NCBI GenBank assembly: GCA_021151625.1 | Contig: JAGKWY010000019.1 | Location: 49,856-113,855 of the forward strand | Source of the DNA: Gammaproteobacteria bacterium | Lineage (GTDB): Bacteria; Pseudomonadota; Gammaproteobacteria; Pseudomonadales; Cellvibrionaceae | Reading direction: 5' to 3' | Length of the DNA: 64,000 nucleotides | Shown: piece after piece, positions 1 to 8,077 of the stretch | Numbering within the stretch: the first letter of the stretch is position 1 | Layout: every line of letters begins with the position of its first letter | Notes under the pieces: generated by a model | The model's database searches: none | What the model was told of the DNA's origin: nothing | What the model saw: the letters and a program-made list of their open reading frames with translations, nothing else | Position numbers and translations under genes: made by a program

Positions 1-639
1 CAGGAGAACAGCAACAGGCTCCAGTCCCTGCAATCTGATTAACTCGCTGTTATTTCCCTCGCCAATTCCTGTACGTAAATTTCCATAATTCAAAAACACA
101 GGGTCTTGCACTTTTATGACTGAAGTTAATTGTTCAATAACCCAGCCTTGCCATAAGCCTTGCAAATCCAGCTGTAAACCTTCTGTTTTTGCCTGTTCAC
201 TAAAACGTACTCGCTGCTGATCAACAGTCCATTGCAACTGCAAATGACGACGCGCTTTTTGGCGTAGTGCTGCGCGATCGGGCAACTCACCGGATGCGGC
301 AGCGGCCTGCCAATCCTTTTGCAAGCCACCGAGGCGGCAACTAAATTTAGCGCTGGTTTTTAATTGCCATTGATCACAGAGTGTTAGCAACTCCAACAAC
401 TGTGCAGAAGGATTTTTTAGCTCACCCTGCTGATTTAATTGTTTAACTTCATCAGCCACAGCATTCATTTTTTGCACAACAGGATTAACAGCTGTTTCAA
501 TTGTTGTTTGCTGCTGAGCATCCTTACTTACAATTTCCAGCGGCAAACTATTCAGGTTCCATTTACTGACTTCTGCTTGCGCATAAGCACTCAATAAAAA
601 GGCAAAACTGCTTACAACCAATCTACTGCAACCACACAT
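1..639 (-). CDS. ApbE-like (FAD:protein FMN transferase family) exported protein, 3' part outside window
   Basis: The frame is open from ATG at 639 to the window edge, giving about 213 residues. The N-terminus (MCGCSRLVVSSFAFLLSAYAQA) looks like a signal peptide. Further in, the pattern resembles ApbE proteins: an alternating stretch ending LQLDLQGLWQGWVIEQL corresponds to the family's LDLGGIAKGYAVD region, and FLNYGNLRTGIGEG to its GG-containing strand. The usual GGIAKG and GGD residues are altered, so this may be a degenerate paralogue rather than an active flavin transferase. It starts 5 nt after the EF-hand gene and is probably the third gene of a Fur-regulated operon. ApbE-like proteins often accompany DUF4198/DUF2271 genes in iron loci. 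The assignment rests on motif resemblance only. Confidence 0.55.
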   Translation of the reverse strand, partial: MCGCSRLVVSSFAFLLSAYAQAEVSKWNLNSLPLEIVSKDAQQQTTIETAVNPVVQKMNAVADEVKQLNQQGELKNPSAQLLELLTLCDQWQLKTSAKFSCRLGGLQKDWQAAAASGELPDRAALRQKARRHLQLQWTVDQQRVRFSEQAKTEGLQLDLQGLWQGWVIEQLTSVIKVQDPVFLNYGNLRTGIGEGNNSELIRLQGLEPVAVLL

Positions 640-644
640 ACCAA

Positions 645-1673
645 TTACTTCGCCTTAACAGTCTTTTGGTTGTTAGTAGCAGTAAGCTGGCTATAGGCTT
701 TTACTTGTGGCAATGGATCTGCAAGAGATACCTTGTCGTCATCATTTAAATCCCAACCGGAAAAAATGCGCTCACCGGAGACATTGAATTCTTCCAGGCT
801 GATGCCTGCATCTTTGTTGGTATTGAGTACTGTGTAGCGCACTTTGGCTTGTTTCATTTGGCCAGTGCGCACTTGTTTTGCCTGGCGATCCAAACGATTG
901 GTAAATTCCAGCGTGTATTCTTCAGGATTAACCCAGCCATCTTTCCCTGTATCGGTTTCATCAAAAATACCGCGCCGGATTTGACGGAATTCATCCGCAG
1001 TTACTTGCTTGTCACCATTCAGATCATTGATATCAATAAAACCTTCCAGCGAATGGGAGCTGGGCATTTTGATTGCAGAGGGACGTGAAATATCAGCCAA
1101 CGATTTTGGCTTTTCAGCGTCGATTGTTTCATTTTGATCAGCGTTAGGTGCTGCATCCCACTCTTTATCTTTTGCATCAAGAGTCACAACACCGTCTGCA
1201 CTTTTGGCAAAATGGGTAAAGGTGCGCTCGCCAGATGCCCAATACTCTTCCCAGGTCATTTTGCCATCGGCATTTTTATCGATCGATTGAAAGCGAATTT
1301 CCGTTTGCAATACCTGGTCTTTGCGCTCGGTGCTGATTTTCTTTTCCAACTCTGCAGCAAACGCATCAAGGTATTCAGTTTCATCAACCAACCCGTTGTC
1401 ATTGGCATCCATCGCCTTTAATTTCGCAGCGCGCGACTGATTGAATTCAGTGTGAGTAACTTGCTCGTCGCTATTGGTATCATATTCGTCAATAAACGCA
1501 GCGCGATGCCCTTCACTCGCACCGTGATCGGCCTGGTGTTTGCTACGTTCTTGTTTATCCACTGCATCTACTTTTGCTGTAGGTGCTGCACAACCGCCCA
1601 GCATGGTGCTAACAACCAAAACACTGGCCAGTGTTTTCATCGGCGTAGAAATATTTCCAATAATGCTTTTCAT
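645..1673 (-). CDS. EF-hand repeat lipoprotein, six to seven calcium-binding loops
   Basis: This 342-residue protein has a lipoprotein signal (lipobox LGGC near residue 28) and then repeated EF-hand loops: DTNSDEQVTHTEF, DANDNGLVDETEY, DKNADGKMTWEEY, DLNGDKQVTADEF, DTGKDGWVNPEEY, NTNKDAGISLEEF and a last DLNDDDKVSLAD. Most keep Asp at positions 1 and 3 and a terminal Glu, as expected for Ca2+ binding. The spacing suggests paired hands separated by basic linkers. It is the middle gene of a minus-strand unit between a DUF4198 protein and an ApbE-like protein, downstream of a Fur box. Its role is unknown; a periplasmic or outer-membrane metal-binding or sensing role is inferred. Confidence 0.85.
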   Translation of the reverse strand: MKSIIGNISTPMKTLASVLVVSTMLGGCAAPTAKVDAVDKQERSKHQADHGASEGHRAAFIDEYDTNSDEQVTHTEFNQSRAAKLKAMDANDNGLVDETEYLDAFAAELEKKISTERKDQVLQTEIRFQSIDKNADGKMTWEEYWASGERTFTHFAKSADGVVTLDAKDKEWDAAPNADQNETIDAEKPKSLADISRPSAIKMPSSHSLEGFIDINDLNGDKQVTADEFRQIRRGIFDETDTGKDGWVNPEEYTLEFTNRLDRQAKQVRTGQMKQAKVRYTVLNTNKDAGISLEEFNVSGERIFSGWDLNDDDKVSLADPLPQVKAYSQLTATNNQKTVKAK

Positions 1674-1708
1674 AATTGACTAACCGGTAATTACAGAATG
1701 ATTTTTTG

Positions 1709-1731
1709 AGCACCTGTTTTATACAGGTGCT
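1709..1731. other. Intra-operon hairpin between DUF4198 and EF-hand genes
   Basis: A 9-bp perfect stem (AGCACCTGT / ACAGGTGCT) with a 5-nt loop lies in the 87-nt gap. On the plus strand it is followed by TTTT; in the direction of the operon it is followed by C and an A-run, so it is not a canonical terminator for these genes. It may stabilise or partly attenuate the operon mRNA. Confidence 0.4.
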
Positions 1732-1760
1732 TTTGGTGAAACTTTTTTGGAGACGAAAAA

Positions 1761-2573
1761 TTACTGTGCGTTAACCGCAAAACTCAGGGTATAAACGTAA
1801 CCGTAGTTCGGTGCTTCAGCCCCTTTGGGTGCCGGGGCACTTTTGCGCGTGTACAACAGGTAGGTACCAGGGTTGGCGATAGTTAATTGCGCTTTGCCAT
1901 CTTTGTCGGTTTTTGCGGTAAGCGTTGGCTTTTCGTGTTCATTGCCATCGTGACCGGTAAAGAGAGTTACATCGTTATCGGCCAGCGGTTTGCCATCCAG
2001 CAATACCTGAAACGCAAAGGCTTCACCGGCGTAAACATCATTGGGGTGAGTGACTGGAACAATTTCCAAACCCTGGTTATGTGGCTTGAGCGCTGCCGTC
2101 GTTGGCTTTTTCAGGGTGACAAAAGTTTCCGCAAGAGTGACTGACTGGTAGTGATCCAACAACTTGGCTTCTTTGGGCAAAACTTCTTTGGGGTCGCGAG
2201 TGTGCTTGCGCTCGCCATTCAATTCATACATGCGGAAAATTGCCGCTTTGCGCACACCGGTAGTGAAACGGTAAGTGCCTTCATCCTTCGCCTGAAACTC
2301 CACAATGCTGCGGGTTTTGAACTGCTGCAAGCTGGGAGCAACCCACTCGCCTTTAGGTGTCAGCACCTGGAAGTGGCCTTTATCAAACGCTACTTCAGGT
2401 ACAAAAAATACTTCAGAGAAGCCCGCATCCAGGCTTACCCAACCTTCATACAAGGGTTCAAAACTGGTGGGTACCAGGAATGGGGAATGCGCTTTTGCCA
2501 GGGATGGCGCCAGGCTAAAAGCTGTTGCTAATAGAGTTATTTTTAAATGGGAGATAACACGGGGGCTGAACAT
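1761..2573 (-). CDS. DUF4198 family exported protein
   Basis: The protein has about 270 residues when started at the ATG at 2573, which has AGG upstream and begins MFSPRVISHLKITLLATAFSLAPSLAKA, a typical signal peptide; two further in-frame ATGs lie up to 27 nt upstream. The mature part begins HSPFLVPTSFEP, the His-led start typical of DUF4198 (periplasmic Ig-like proteins found with TonB-dependent metal uptake and formerly linked to nickel/cobalt uptake). The C-terminal half (VYAGEAFAFQVLLDGKPLADNDVTLF... and DKDGKAQLTIANPGTYLLY) reads like a CNA-B/transthyretin-like beta sandwich. It is the first gene of the unit preceded by a perfect 7-1-7 Fur box. Confidence 0.8.
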   Translation of the reverse strand: MFSPRVISHLKITLLATAFSLAPSLAKAHSPFLVPTSFEPLYEGWVSLDAGFSEVFFVPEVAFDKGHFQVLTPKGEWVAPSLQQFKTRSIVEFQAKDEGTYRFTTGVRKAAIFRMYELNGERKHTRDPKEVLPKEAKLLDHYQSVTLAETFVTLKKPTTAALKPHNQGLEIVPVTHPNDVYAGEAFAFQVLLDGKPLADNDVTLFTGHDGNEHEKPTLTAKTDKDGKAQLTIANPGTYLLYTRKSAPAPKGAEAPNYGYVYTLSFAVNAQ

Positions 2574-2641
2574 GGATGACACCTCAATAAACATGTGCAC
2601 AGAATTTCTTCAGTGGATTTGAGAGGTCATCCTATTTCAAA

Positions 2642-2656
2642 TGATAATAATTATCA
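2642..2656. promoter_or_regulatory. Fur box (perfect 7-1-7 palindrome)
   Basis: TGATAATAATTATCA matches the Fur consensus TGATAAT-N-ATTATCA exactly. It sits 69 bp upstream of the chosen DUF4198 start, suitable for repression of the DUF4198/EF-hand/ApbE-like operon under iron-replete conditions. Confidence 0.8.
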
Positions 2657-2762
2657 ACAACAAATAAAATTAAATTACATTTGATAGCAAGGTGTGAAAA
2701 CGGACGATTTTTTCCATTTTGTCGCCAAAAACCCTAGAAAAAACCTCCATTTTATCTATAAT

Positions 2763-2777
2763 TGATAAATATTATCA
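2763..2777. promoter_or_regulatory. Second Fur box, on the isochorismatase side
   Basis: TGATAAATATTATCA differs from the 7-1-7 Fur consensus at one position and is embedded in a 9-bp inverted repeat with a 3-nt spacer (2760-2780). A further half-like TGATAATATCA lies at 2797-2807. Two adjacent candidate sites suggest cooperative Fur control of the entB-like/entA genes. Confidence 0.7.
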
Positions 2778-2979
2778 ATTGATACATAAACTCAAATGAT
2801 AATATCAACAAGAGGTGCGTCGCTATGAGTAGCCACCTAAGACAGGTAGTGTTTGCCTGCCCAGAAACGTGAGAAATAACCCCCCTCTATTATGGGTAGC
2901 GCCCAACGGGCCTTAACGGCAGGTTTTAATTGAACTCCCTTCTTGTACCTCATTTCTGCAATCAATCCAGGAAACGATC

Positions 2980-3663
2980 ATGGCCATTCCTAAAATAGCC
3001 CCCTATTCCCTTCAACAAGCAGCTCAATTACCTGTTAATAAAATCACCCTCAATAATGTTAGCTGGCCAATAGACCCAACACGCGCAGTATTACTCGTGC
3101 ACGATATGCAAAACTATTTTGTGGATTTTTATCAACGTGACGCAGAGCCTATGAGCAGTCTGCTGCGCAATATCCAGCAATTAAAAGCAGCTTGTAAGGA
3201 GGCAGGAATTCCCGTGGTTTATACCGCACAACCAGGCAACCAAAAACCTGAAGACCGCGCGCTACTAACCGATTTCTGGGGAACTGGATTAACGGCAAAC
3301 CCGGCACTCACCAATATCACACCTGAGTTAATTCCAGTTGCAGATGACATTCAATATACCAAATGGCGCTACAGTGCGTTCAAGCGTACGCCACTGCGTG
3401 AATTTATGCGGGAAGAAAAACGTGATCAATTAATTATTTGTGGGGTGTATGCACATATCGGTATTTTATCTACCGCGCTGGAAGCATTTATGGAAGATAT
3501 AAAACCAACAATAGTTGCCGATGCGGTAGCCGATTTTTCCTTGGCTGATCACCAGATGGCACTGAATTTCATTGCACAACGCTGTGGCTATATAGACTCG
3601 CTCGATAATATTTTCCCACAACTACTAGCGGCTTCACAAAAACAATTAGCCCAAGCGACATAA
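2980..3663 (+). CDS. Isochorismatase (EntB/PhzD-like), without aryl carrier domain
   Basis: This 227-residue protein hydrolyses, by homology, isochorismate to 2,3-dihydro-2,3-dihydroxybenzoate. Visible features are VLLVHDMQNYF with the catalytic Asp at residue 42, YTKWRYSAF with the conserved Lys, and GVYAHIGILSTALEAFMEDIKP followed by VADAVADFSLADH, all characteristic of the isochorismatase branch. EntB and VibB proteins are near 290 residues because they end in an aryl carrier domain; here the protein stops right after the hydrolase fold, so no loading site for 2,3-dihydroxybenzoate is present. It is followed 158 nt later by entA and preceded by a Fur box. No entC or entE is in the window. 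Confidence 0.85.
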   Translation: MAIPKIAPYSLQQAAQLPVNKITLNNVSWPIDPTRAVLLVHDMQNYFVDFYQRDAEPMSSLLRNIQQLKAACKEAGIPVVYTAQPGNQKPEDRALLTDFWGTGLTANPALTNITPELIPVADDIQYTKWRYSAFKRTPLREFMREEKRDQLIICGVYAHIGILSTALEAFMEDIKPTIVADAVADFSLADHQMALNFIAQRCGYIDSLDNIFPQLLAASQKQLAQAT

Positions 3664-3782
3664 ATGTAAACACGAGAATGATACGCCAGCATATGTAGCC
3701 AGGCGAACATTGTGAAATTCACAACTGTATCGTCTGTTGTGCAAGTACAAAATGAAATGATGGAATAGCTATCCCGCTTGTC

Positions 3783-3798
3783 GGTCTTGATAAAGACC
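3783..3798 (+). other. Small hairpin between the isochorismatase gene and entA
   Basis: GGTCTT-GATA-AAGACC forms a 6-bp stem with TTTTT seven bases downstream, just ahead of the entA ribosome-binding site (AAGGAAAA). It could be a weak terminator or attenuator in the 158-nt gap. Confidence 0.25.
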
Positions 3799-3821
3799 AG
3801 TAACTTTTTAAGGAAAACACC

Positions 3822-4601
3822 ATGCATTTTTTTCCGGAATTTGATAACAAAATTGTGTTAGTAACTGGCGCCGCACAGGGAATTGGCAAGGCGCTGGTGG
3901 ATGCCCTATTACCTTCAGGCGCGCGCGTAGTTGCAACCGATATTCAATTTACCGACAACTTTTCGCCGGCAGAAAATAATGCAGGTAACTATTTTCCAGT
4001 ATATCTGGATGTTACCGATGTAAATGCAGTAAATGAGCTGGTAGCCAATATTGAACAACAACTTGGCCCCATCGAGTATCTGGCTAGTGTTGCAGGTATT
4101 TTGCATATGAACTCCCTGCTGGAAACGACTGACCAGCAGTGGCATCACAGCTTTGCAGTAAATGCCACCGGCAGTTTTAATCTGTGTCGCGCCGTTGCAC
4201 GACGAATGCAATTGCGCCAGCGCGGCGCTGTTGTAGCAGTCAGCTCCAATGCGGCCAGCACACCGCGCACAAATATGGGGGCTTATGCAGCGTCCAAGGC
4301 AGCACTATCACAAATGATTAAATGCCTTGGGTTGGAATTGGCCCAACACAATATTCGCTGTAACCTGGTTTCTCCCGGATCTACCGATACCCAAATGCAG
4401 CGCCAATTATGGAGCGATGAAACTGGCCCGGCACAAGTTATTAAAGGTTCACTGGAAAGCTATCGACTGGGAATTCCGCTTAAAAAAATTGCCACGCCGG
4501 AAACCATTGTGCACAGCATTTTATTTTTACTATCTGATAAAGCGGCCCATATCACCCTGGAAAATATTTTGGTTGATGGAGGGGCCACTCTTGGTTTATA
4601 G
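3822..4601 (+). CDS. entA: 2,3-dihydro-2,3-dihydroxybenzoate dehydrogenase (EntA-type SDR)
   Basis: This 259-residue short-chain dehydrogenase has the Rossmann motif VTGAAQGIGKAL near the N-terminus, the NAG-equivalent ASVAGI, the catalytic Ser in AVSSNAAS and the YxxxK pair in YAASK. The segment STDTQMQRQLW is typical of EntA/DhbA. It would oxidise the product of the upstream isochorismatase to 2,3-dihydroxybenzoate, the building block of catecholate siderophores. Start ATG 3822 has an AAGGAAAA ribosome site. Generic SDR assignment is certain; EntA specificity rests on the motif above and on the neighbouring isochorismatase and Fur box. Confidence 0.82.
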   Translation: MHFFPEFDNKIVLVTGAAQGIGKALVDALLPSGARVVATDIQFTDNFSPAENNAGNYFPVYLDVTDVNAVNELVANIEQQLGPIEYLASVAGILHMNSLLETTDQQWHHSFAVNATGSFNLCRAVARRMQLRQRGAVVAVSSNAASTPRTNMGAYAASKAALSQMIKCLGLELAQHNIRCNLVSPGSTDTQMQRQLWSDETGPAQVIKGSLESYRLGIPLKKIATPETIVHSILFLLSDKAAHITLENILVDGGATLGL

Positions 4602-4639
4602 CGATACTGTATTCATGGCGACGATATATAAAAATCGGA

Positions 4640-6151
4640 TTAGCGATTCATATATTTAGCCTGTGCAGACAGGCTTTCGCGCGGAATAGCTTTGCCGCGC
4701 AAAATAATCAAATTAATTGCATCGTAAGCGGTTATATCTAGCAGGGGATTTTTACCAAGCAACAGCAAATCTGCCTGTTTGTGTTTTTCTATGCTACCAA
4801 TTTCCCGCTCCAATCCCATGCGTTTGGCGTTGCCAATCGTTAATGCTTTAAATAAATCCGCCAGCGGGATTCCCATCGCCTGCCAACGCTCCATCTCCAT
4901 GCGGCCATTCAAACCGGGGAACTGGGTATAAATGGGGCCGCTCGGAGTATCGCTGCCAAAGACCAATAGTGAATGCTGATTTAGTGGCTGACTCACCTGC
5001 CGGACACGCATTAACAGTGGTTGATAAACCGTTTTTATCTGCTGGTATTTTTGCTCGTCAGTCAGCGACGTATCTTCCCCCAGATAACTTCCGATTTCAT
5101 TTTTCATCCACTGACCTGCAGGGGCTTGATACCAGTCGATTAATTTTCCGGGCATATAGTGGCGCAGATTGGGCTGCTGAAAGAATGCAGGGTTTAACAG
5201 TTCCTGTTCACCATAGATAACCTGCACCGAAGGTTGTACGGCAATGTTTGCTTTAATCAGGCGCTGCGCAATTTTCTGTAATTCAGCTGGCGTTGTTGCC
5301 GGTGGTGCATTCCATAGGCCATGCACCAACATATCCACACCCGTTGCCAAGGCAAACTCGTAAGACTCCAGCGAATTGCCGTGCAGAAAAACCGGCATCC
5401 CTTGCTTATGCGCCTCAGCCACCAGCTCGCGCACTATGGCTTCGCTCGGGACGGGTAAATTCCTGAGCTTGCCAAAGCCTTTTTCATAGAAAATTTTTGC
5501 ACAGAGAGCGCCGTCTTTTTTCATGGCTGCGATAAGGTGGGCGGGCGTATGTGCAGCCGGGTCTGCCAATTCAGTAGCGGGATGCGCGTGACGGTCGTGC
5601 AAAAAATAGCGGGCGACATTCACGTCCTGTAAGGCCTCGTCGGGAATGACGGCAATGGGATAACCCTTGGGGATAGGTGCCGGCGCACAAAAATAAGCAC
5701 GCGGAGCAATAGCTTGCTGGTTCCAGCCATCGATAAACGCGTGGGTATTCACCAAATCCAGCAGCGTAGTAAACCCGGCATAGAGATAACTTTTAGGAAT
5801 TTGCTTCAGTGCCTGCTGATAAAAATCGGATTGCTCCAACTCCCCATCAGGAACACCGGGCACACCGCGCAGGTGTACATGGCTATCGATCAAGCCGGGA
5901 ATTAAATACTGCCCGCGACCATCGATAACTCTGTCAGCCTTAAATTCACGCGTACCAATTGCCTTAATTTTGCCCTGGTCAATCAATACATTTAGCGGCC
6001 TCTTGCTCAGTGTCGCATCGGCATTCACGAGAGTGACTGCGCGAATAACGAGCGATTCTGAATCCTGATTATTCGCCTGAACGCTCAACGAGAATAGATT
6101 CACGGCACTGCAAAAGAGTAAAACAAGGTAATTACTTTTCATTTTGGTCAT
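4640..6151 (-). CDS. Exported metal-dependent amidohydrolase (imidazolonepropionase-like family)
   Basis: About 503 residues from the ATG at 6151, chosen because GGAG lies 6 nt upstream; the N-terminus MTKMKSNYLVLLFCSAVNLFSLSVQA is a signal peptide. The TIM-barrel amidohydrolase signature is present: GLIDSHVHLRG (metal-binding HxH), a central Lys in LCAKIFYEKGF, His residues in MPVFLHGNS and DMLVHGLW, and the Asp in LLVFGSDTPSGP. The C-terminal GSIEKHKQADLLLLGKNPL is the usual returning beta-sandwich strand. Relatives include prolidase-type and imidazolonepropionase-like enzymes; the substrate cannot be told from sequence. It is divergent from a membrane AraC regulator that probably controls it. 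Confidence 0.85.
   Translation of the reverse strand: MTKMKSNYLVLLFCSAVNLFSLSVQANNQDSESLVIRAVTLVNADATLSKRPLNVLIDQGKIKAIGTREFKADRVIDGRGQYLIPGLIDSHVHLRGVPGVPDGELEQSDFYQQALKQIPKSYLYAGFTTLLDLVNTHAFIDGWNQQAIAPRAYFCAPAPIPKGYPIAVIPDEALQDVNVARYFLHDRHAHPATELADPAAHTPAHLIAAMKKDGALCAKIFYEKGFGKLRNLPVPSEAIVRELVAEAHKQGMPVFLHGNSLESYEFALATGVDMLVHGLWNAPPATTPAELQKIAQRLIKANIAVQPSVQVIYGEQELLNPAFFQQPNLRHYMPGKLIDWYQAPAGQWMKNEIGSYLGEDTSLTDEQKYQQIKTVYQPLLMRVRQVSQPLNQHSLLVFGSDTPSGPIYTQFPGLNGRMEMERWQAMGIPLADLFKALTIGNAKRMGLEREIGSIEKHKQADLLLLGKNPLLDITAYDAINLIILRGKAIPRESLSAQAKYMNR
4658..4675 (+). terminator. Possible entA terminator inside the 3' end of the convergent amidohydrolase gene
   Basis: AGCCTGT-GCAG-ACAGGCT is a perfect 7-bp stem followed by TTT, 57 nt after the entA stop and within the last codons of the opposite gene. 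The short T-run makes it weak. Confidence 0.35.
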
Positions 6152-6296
6152 TTTCGGCTCCATCAATTAAACAGAATGTTGGAGCGGATTTTGGTAATAA
6201 TCCCTCATCACCACGACCTAAAACGCGATCGAGGACCTGAAAACAGGTAAAATCGGCCCAAAACCTCCATAAAAACCCTTGTGCTTGGGAATTGGC

Positions 6297-7349
6297 ATGC
6301 AAGAAAGCCTCGTTCATATCTATTTATCCGCAGCGATTATGTGTTTGCTGCTCGCCCTCGGTTTTTTAATTTCACCCAAATTACAAACCCTGCCCTCTCG
6401 TTTGCTTGGCATTAACTATGGGCTTTATGCGTTGCAGAATTTTCTGGCGGTACTGATCCTGAGTTTTGGCTGGGAAGCTGCGCTGCTATTAAGAGCCTCC
6501 ATCGCCATGACGTTAGGCCCAGCGATTTACTTTTATTACGCGAGCTTGGTGGGCGATATGCGCTCCGCAAAAATCCGCACCCTGCATTTTTTACCCGCGC
6601 TTTTTGTCCTGGTGATCTGGTTAGTTAAAGCCCCGCTCCTCTGGGCCATCGATTATGTAATCATCGGCAGCTTTGCCATTTATCTGGTTGTGGTGATCCG
6701 TTTATTAATGGGCGCAAAAGTTCGATTGGCTCCCCTGGGGCAACATGCCGATCCTGCCTATCGCTGGCTGTTGGTACTGGGGGTATTGATTGCCATTAAT
6801 CTGGTAGTGGAAGTGAGCGCCTATCTGGAAATACTCAACGGCGCCAAACCAGGTGAGTCTGTCTCTGTCTTGCTAGGTTCGTCAGTCTTTTTACTCTTCC
6901 ATATAATCACCCTGTTAATGGTGATTATTCGTGCCCCGCTAATGGAATGGATGCATGCGTTGCAAGACCTGCGCACCAGCAAAGTAAAAAACCTGGATGA
7001 GGATGAAGCCAAGGCAATCTTCGCGCGCTGGGAGCGCGTTGTAATGGAGCGGCAACTTTATAAACAAGAAGGTGGTATTACACTGGATCAAGCGGGCCGA
7101 ATTCTGGTTATTCCCGCACGTCAGATATCGCAAGCGATTAACCGCATTTACGGCGGCAGCTTCTCGCAATATCTCAACGATTGCAGAGTAAAAGCCGCAC
7201 AGAAATTATTAATCGAAGCGGAGGAAATGCCCATCACCACACTCATGCTGGAAGTTGGATTCAACACCAAATCCAACTTCAATAAAGAATTCCAACGGGT
7301 GACCGGCGTTTCACCGAGTGAATACCGCAAGCAACAGCAGGAACAATAA
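6297..7349 (+). CDS. AraC-family regulator with multi-spanning membrane N-terminus
   Basis: About 350 residues. The first 220 contain roughly seven hydrophobic segments (for example IYLSAAIMCLLLALGFLI, FLAVLILSF, FLPALFVLVIWLV, VLLGSSVFLLFHIITLLMVII), followed by an AraC/XylS double helix-turn-helix domain in the last 100 residues ending MLEVGFNTKSNFNKEFQRVTGVSPSEYR. This layout suggests a one-component membrane sensor that binds DNA directly. ATG 6297 was preferred over an upstream TTG at 6279; neither has a strong ribosome site. It is divergent from the secreted amidohydrolase, with 145 bp between starts, so control of that gene is the obvious hypothesis. Confidence 0.85.
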   Translation: MQESLVHIYLSAAIMCLLLALGFLISPKLQTLPSRLLGINYGLYALQNFLAVLILSFGWEAALLLRASIAMTLGPAIYFYYASLVGDMRSAKIRTLHFLPALFVLVIWLVKAPLLWAIDYVIIGSFAIYLVVVIRLLMGAKVRLAPLGQHADPAYRWLLVLGVLIAINLVVEVSAYLEILNGAKPGESVSVLLGSSVFLLFHIITLLMVIIRAPLMEWMHALQDLRTSKVKNLDEDEAKAIFARWERVVMERQLYKQEGGITLDQAGRILVIPARQISQAINRIYGGSFSQYLNDCRVKAAQKLLIEAEEMPITTLMLEVGFNTKSNFNKEFQRVTGVSPSEYRKQQQEQ

Positions 7350-7400
7350 GCTTGCGCGATTTTGATCGTTATATTTTGTTGCCTTTTTTATTAGTGTCTT

Positions 7401-8021
7401 TTATTGCTTAAAGCCTTTAGCAACCACATAAACTTCACGCGAGCGAGGGCGTGACGCAGCAGGCTTGCGGATTAATACTTTTTCGAAAGAGGTTTTTACA
7501 TCTTTGATGTAATCATCGCTGCCTTCACCCTGAAATACCTTGGCAACAAAATCGCCTTTGGGTTTTAACACGCGGCGCGCCATATCCAACGCGAGCTCAA
7601 CAAGGTAAATAGAAGAGGCTTGATCAACCGCATCCACACCACTGATATTCGGAGCCATATCGGAAATCACTACATCGGCTTTGCGCTCGCCGAGTTTTTC
7701 CATGATTTGCTCGAAGACCGATTCTTCGGTGAAGTCGCCCTGAATAAAATCCACATGCTCTAGCGAATCCATTGGCAGAATATCCGAAGCCACTACCCTG
7801 CCCTTTACGCCCACCAAACGCCCGGCAATTTGCGACCAACTGCCTGGTGCCGAACCCAGATCCACCACCAATGCGCCGGGGCGAATCAATTTATCCTTAT
7901 CATTTAGCTCAATCAGCTTATAAGCCGCGCGTGCGCGATAGCCGTCGATTTGGGCTTTTTTGACGTAAGGATCGTTGACGTGTTCGTCCAACCAACGGTT
8001 GCTGCTTTTGGATCTGGCCAT
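7401..8021 (-). CDS. rlmE: 23S rRNA (uridine-2552-2'-O)-methyltransferase
   Basis: A 206-residue FtsJ/RrmJ enzyme that methylates the ribose of U2552 in the peptidyl-transferase centre of 23S rRNA. Seen: the N-terminal SKSSNRWLDEHVNDPYVKKAQ, SAM-binding motif VVDLGSAPGSWSQ, VVASDILPM, VISDMAPNISG and FVAKVFQGEG, which carry the K-D-K-E catalytic residues. Length is normal for the family. It stands alone here, without the ftsH partner common in other gammaproteobacteria, and is convergent with the AraC gene. Confidence 0.95.
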   Translation of the reverse strand: MARSKSSNRWLDEHVNDPYVKKAQIDGYRARAAYKLIELNDKDKLIRPGALVVDLGSAPGSWSQIAGRLVGVKGRVVASDILPMDSLEHVDFIQGDFTEESVFEQIMEKLGERKADVVISDMAPNISGVDAVDQASSIYLVELALDMARRVLKPKGDFVAKVFQGEGSDDYIKDVKTSFEKVLIRKPAASRPRSREVYVVAKGFKQ

Positions 8022-8077
8022 ATAAAAACCAATACAACGTAATAGGGAAATTTATTCGGGAAACTGATTCAAATAAG

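Larger units (their letters stand above)
2574..2979. other. Divergent regulatory intergenic region of the two iron-type operons
   Basis: A 406-bp region holding two Fur-box-like palindromes (listed separately). It also has a possible 15-codon leader ORF at 2825-2872 (begins MSSHLRQVV, preceded by AGAGGTG). Short inverted repeats follow at about 2900-2925 (GCCC-AAC-GGGC, then GGCAGGTTTT). The long leader ahead of the isochorismatase gene may be regulated at RNA level, but no riboswitch class was recognised. Confidence 0.5.

Noticed and set aside
2810..2979. Riboswitch in the isochorismatase leader
   Set aside because: The structure does not match TPP, FMN, cobalamin, c-di-GMP or molybdenum-cofactor consensus features by eye.
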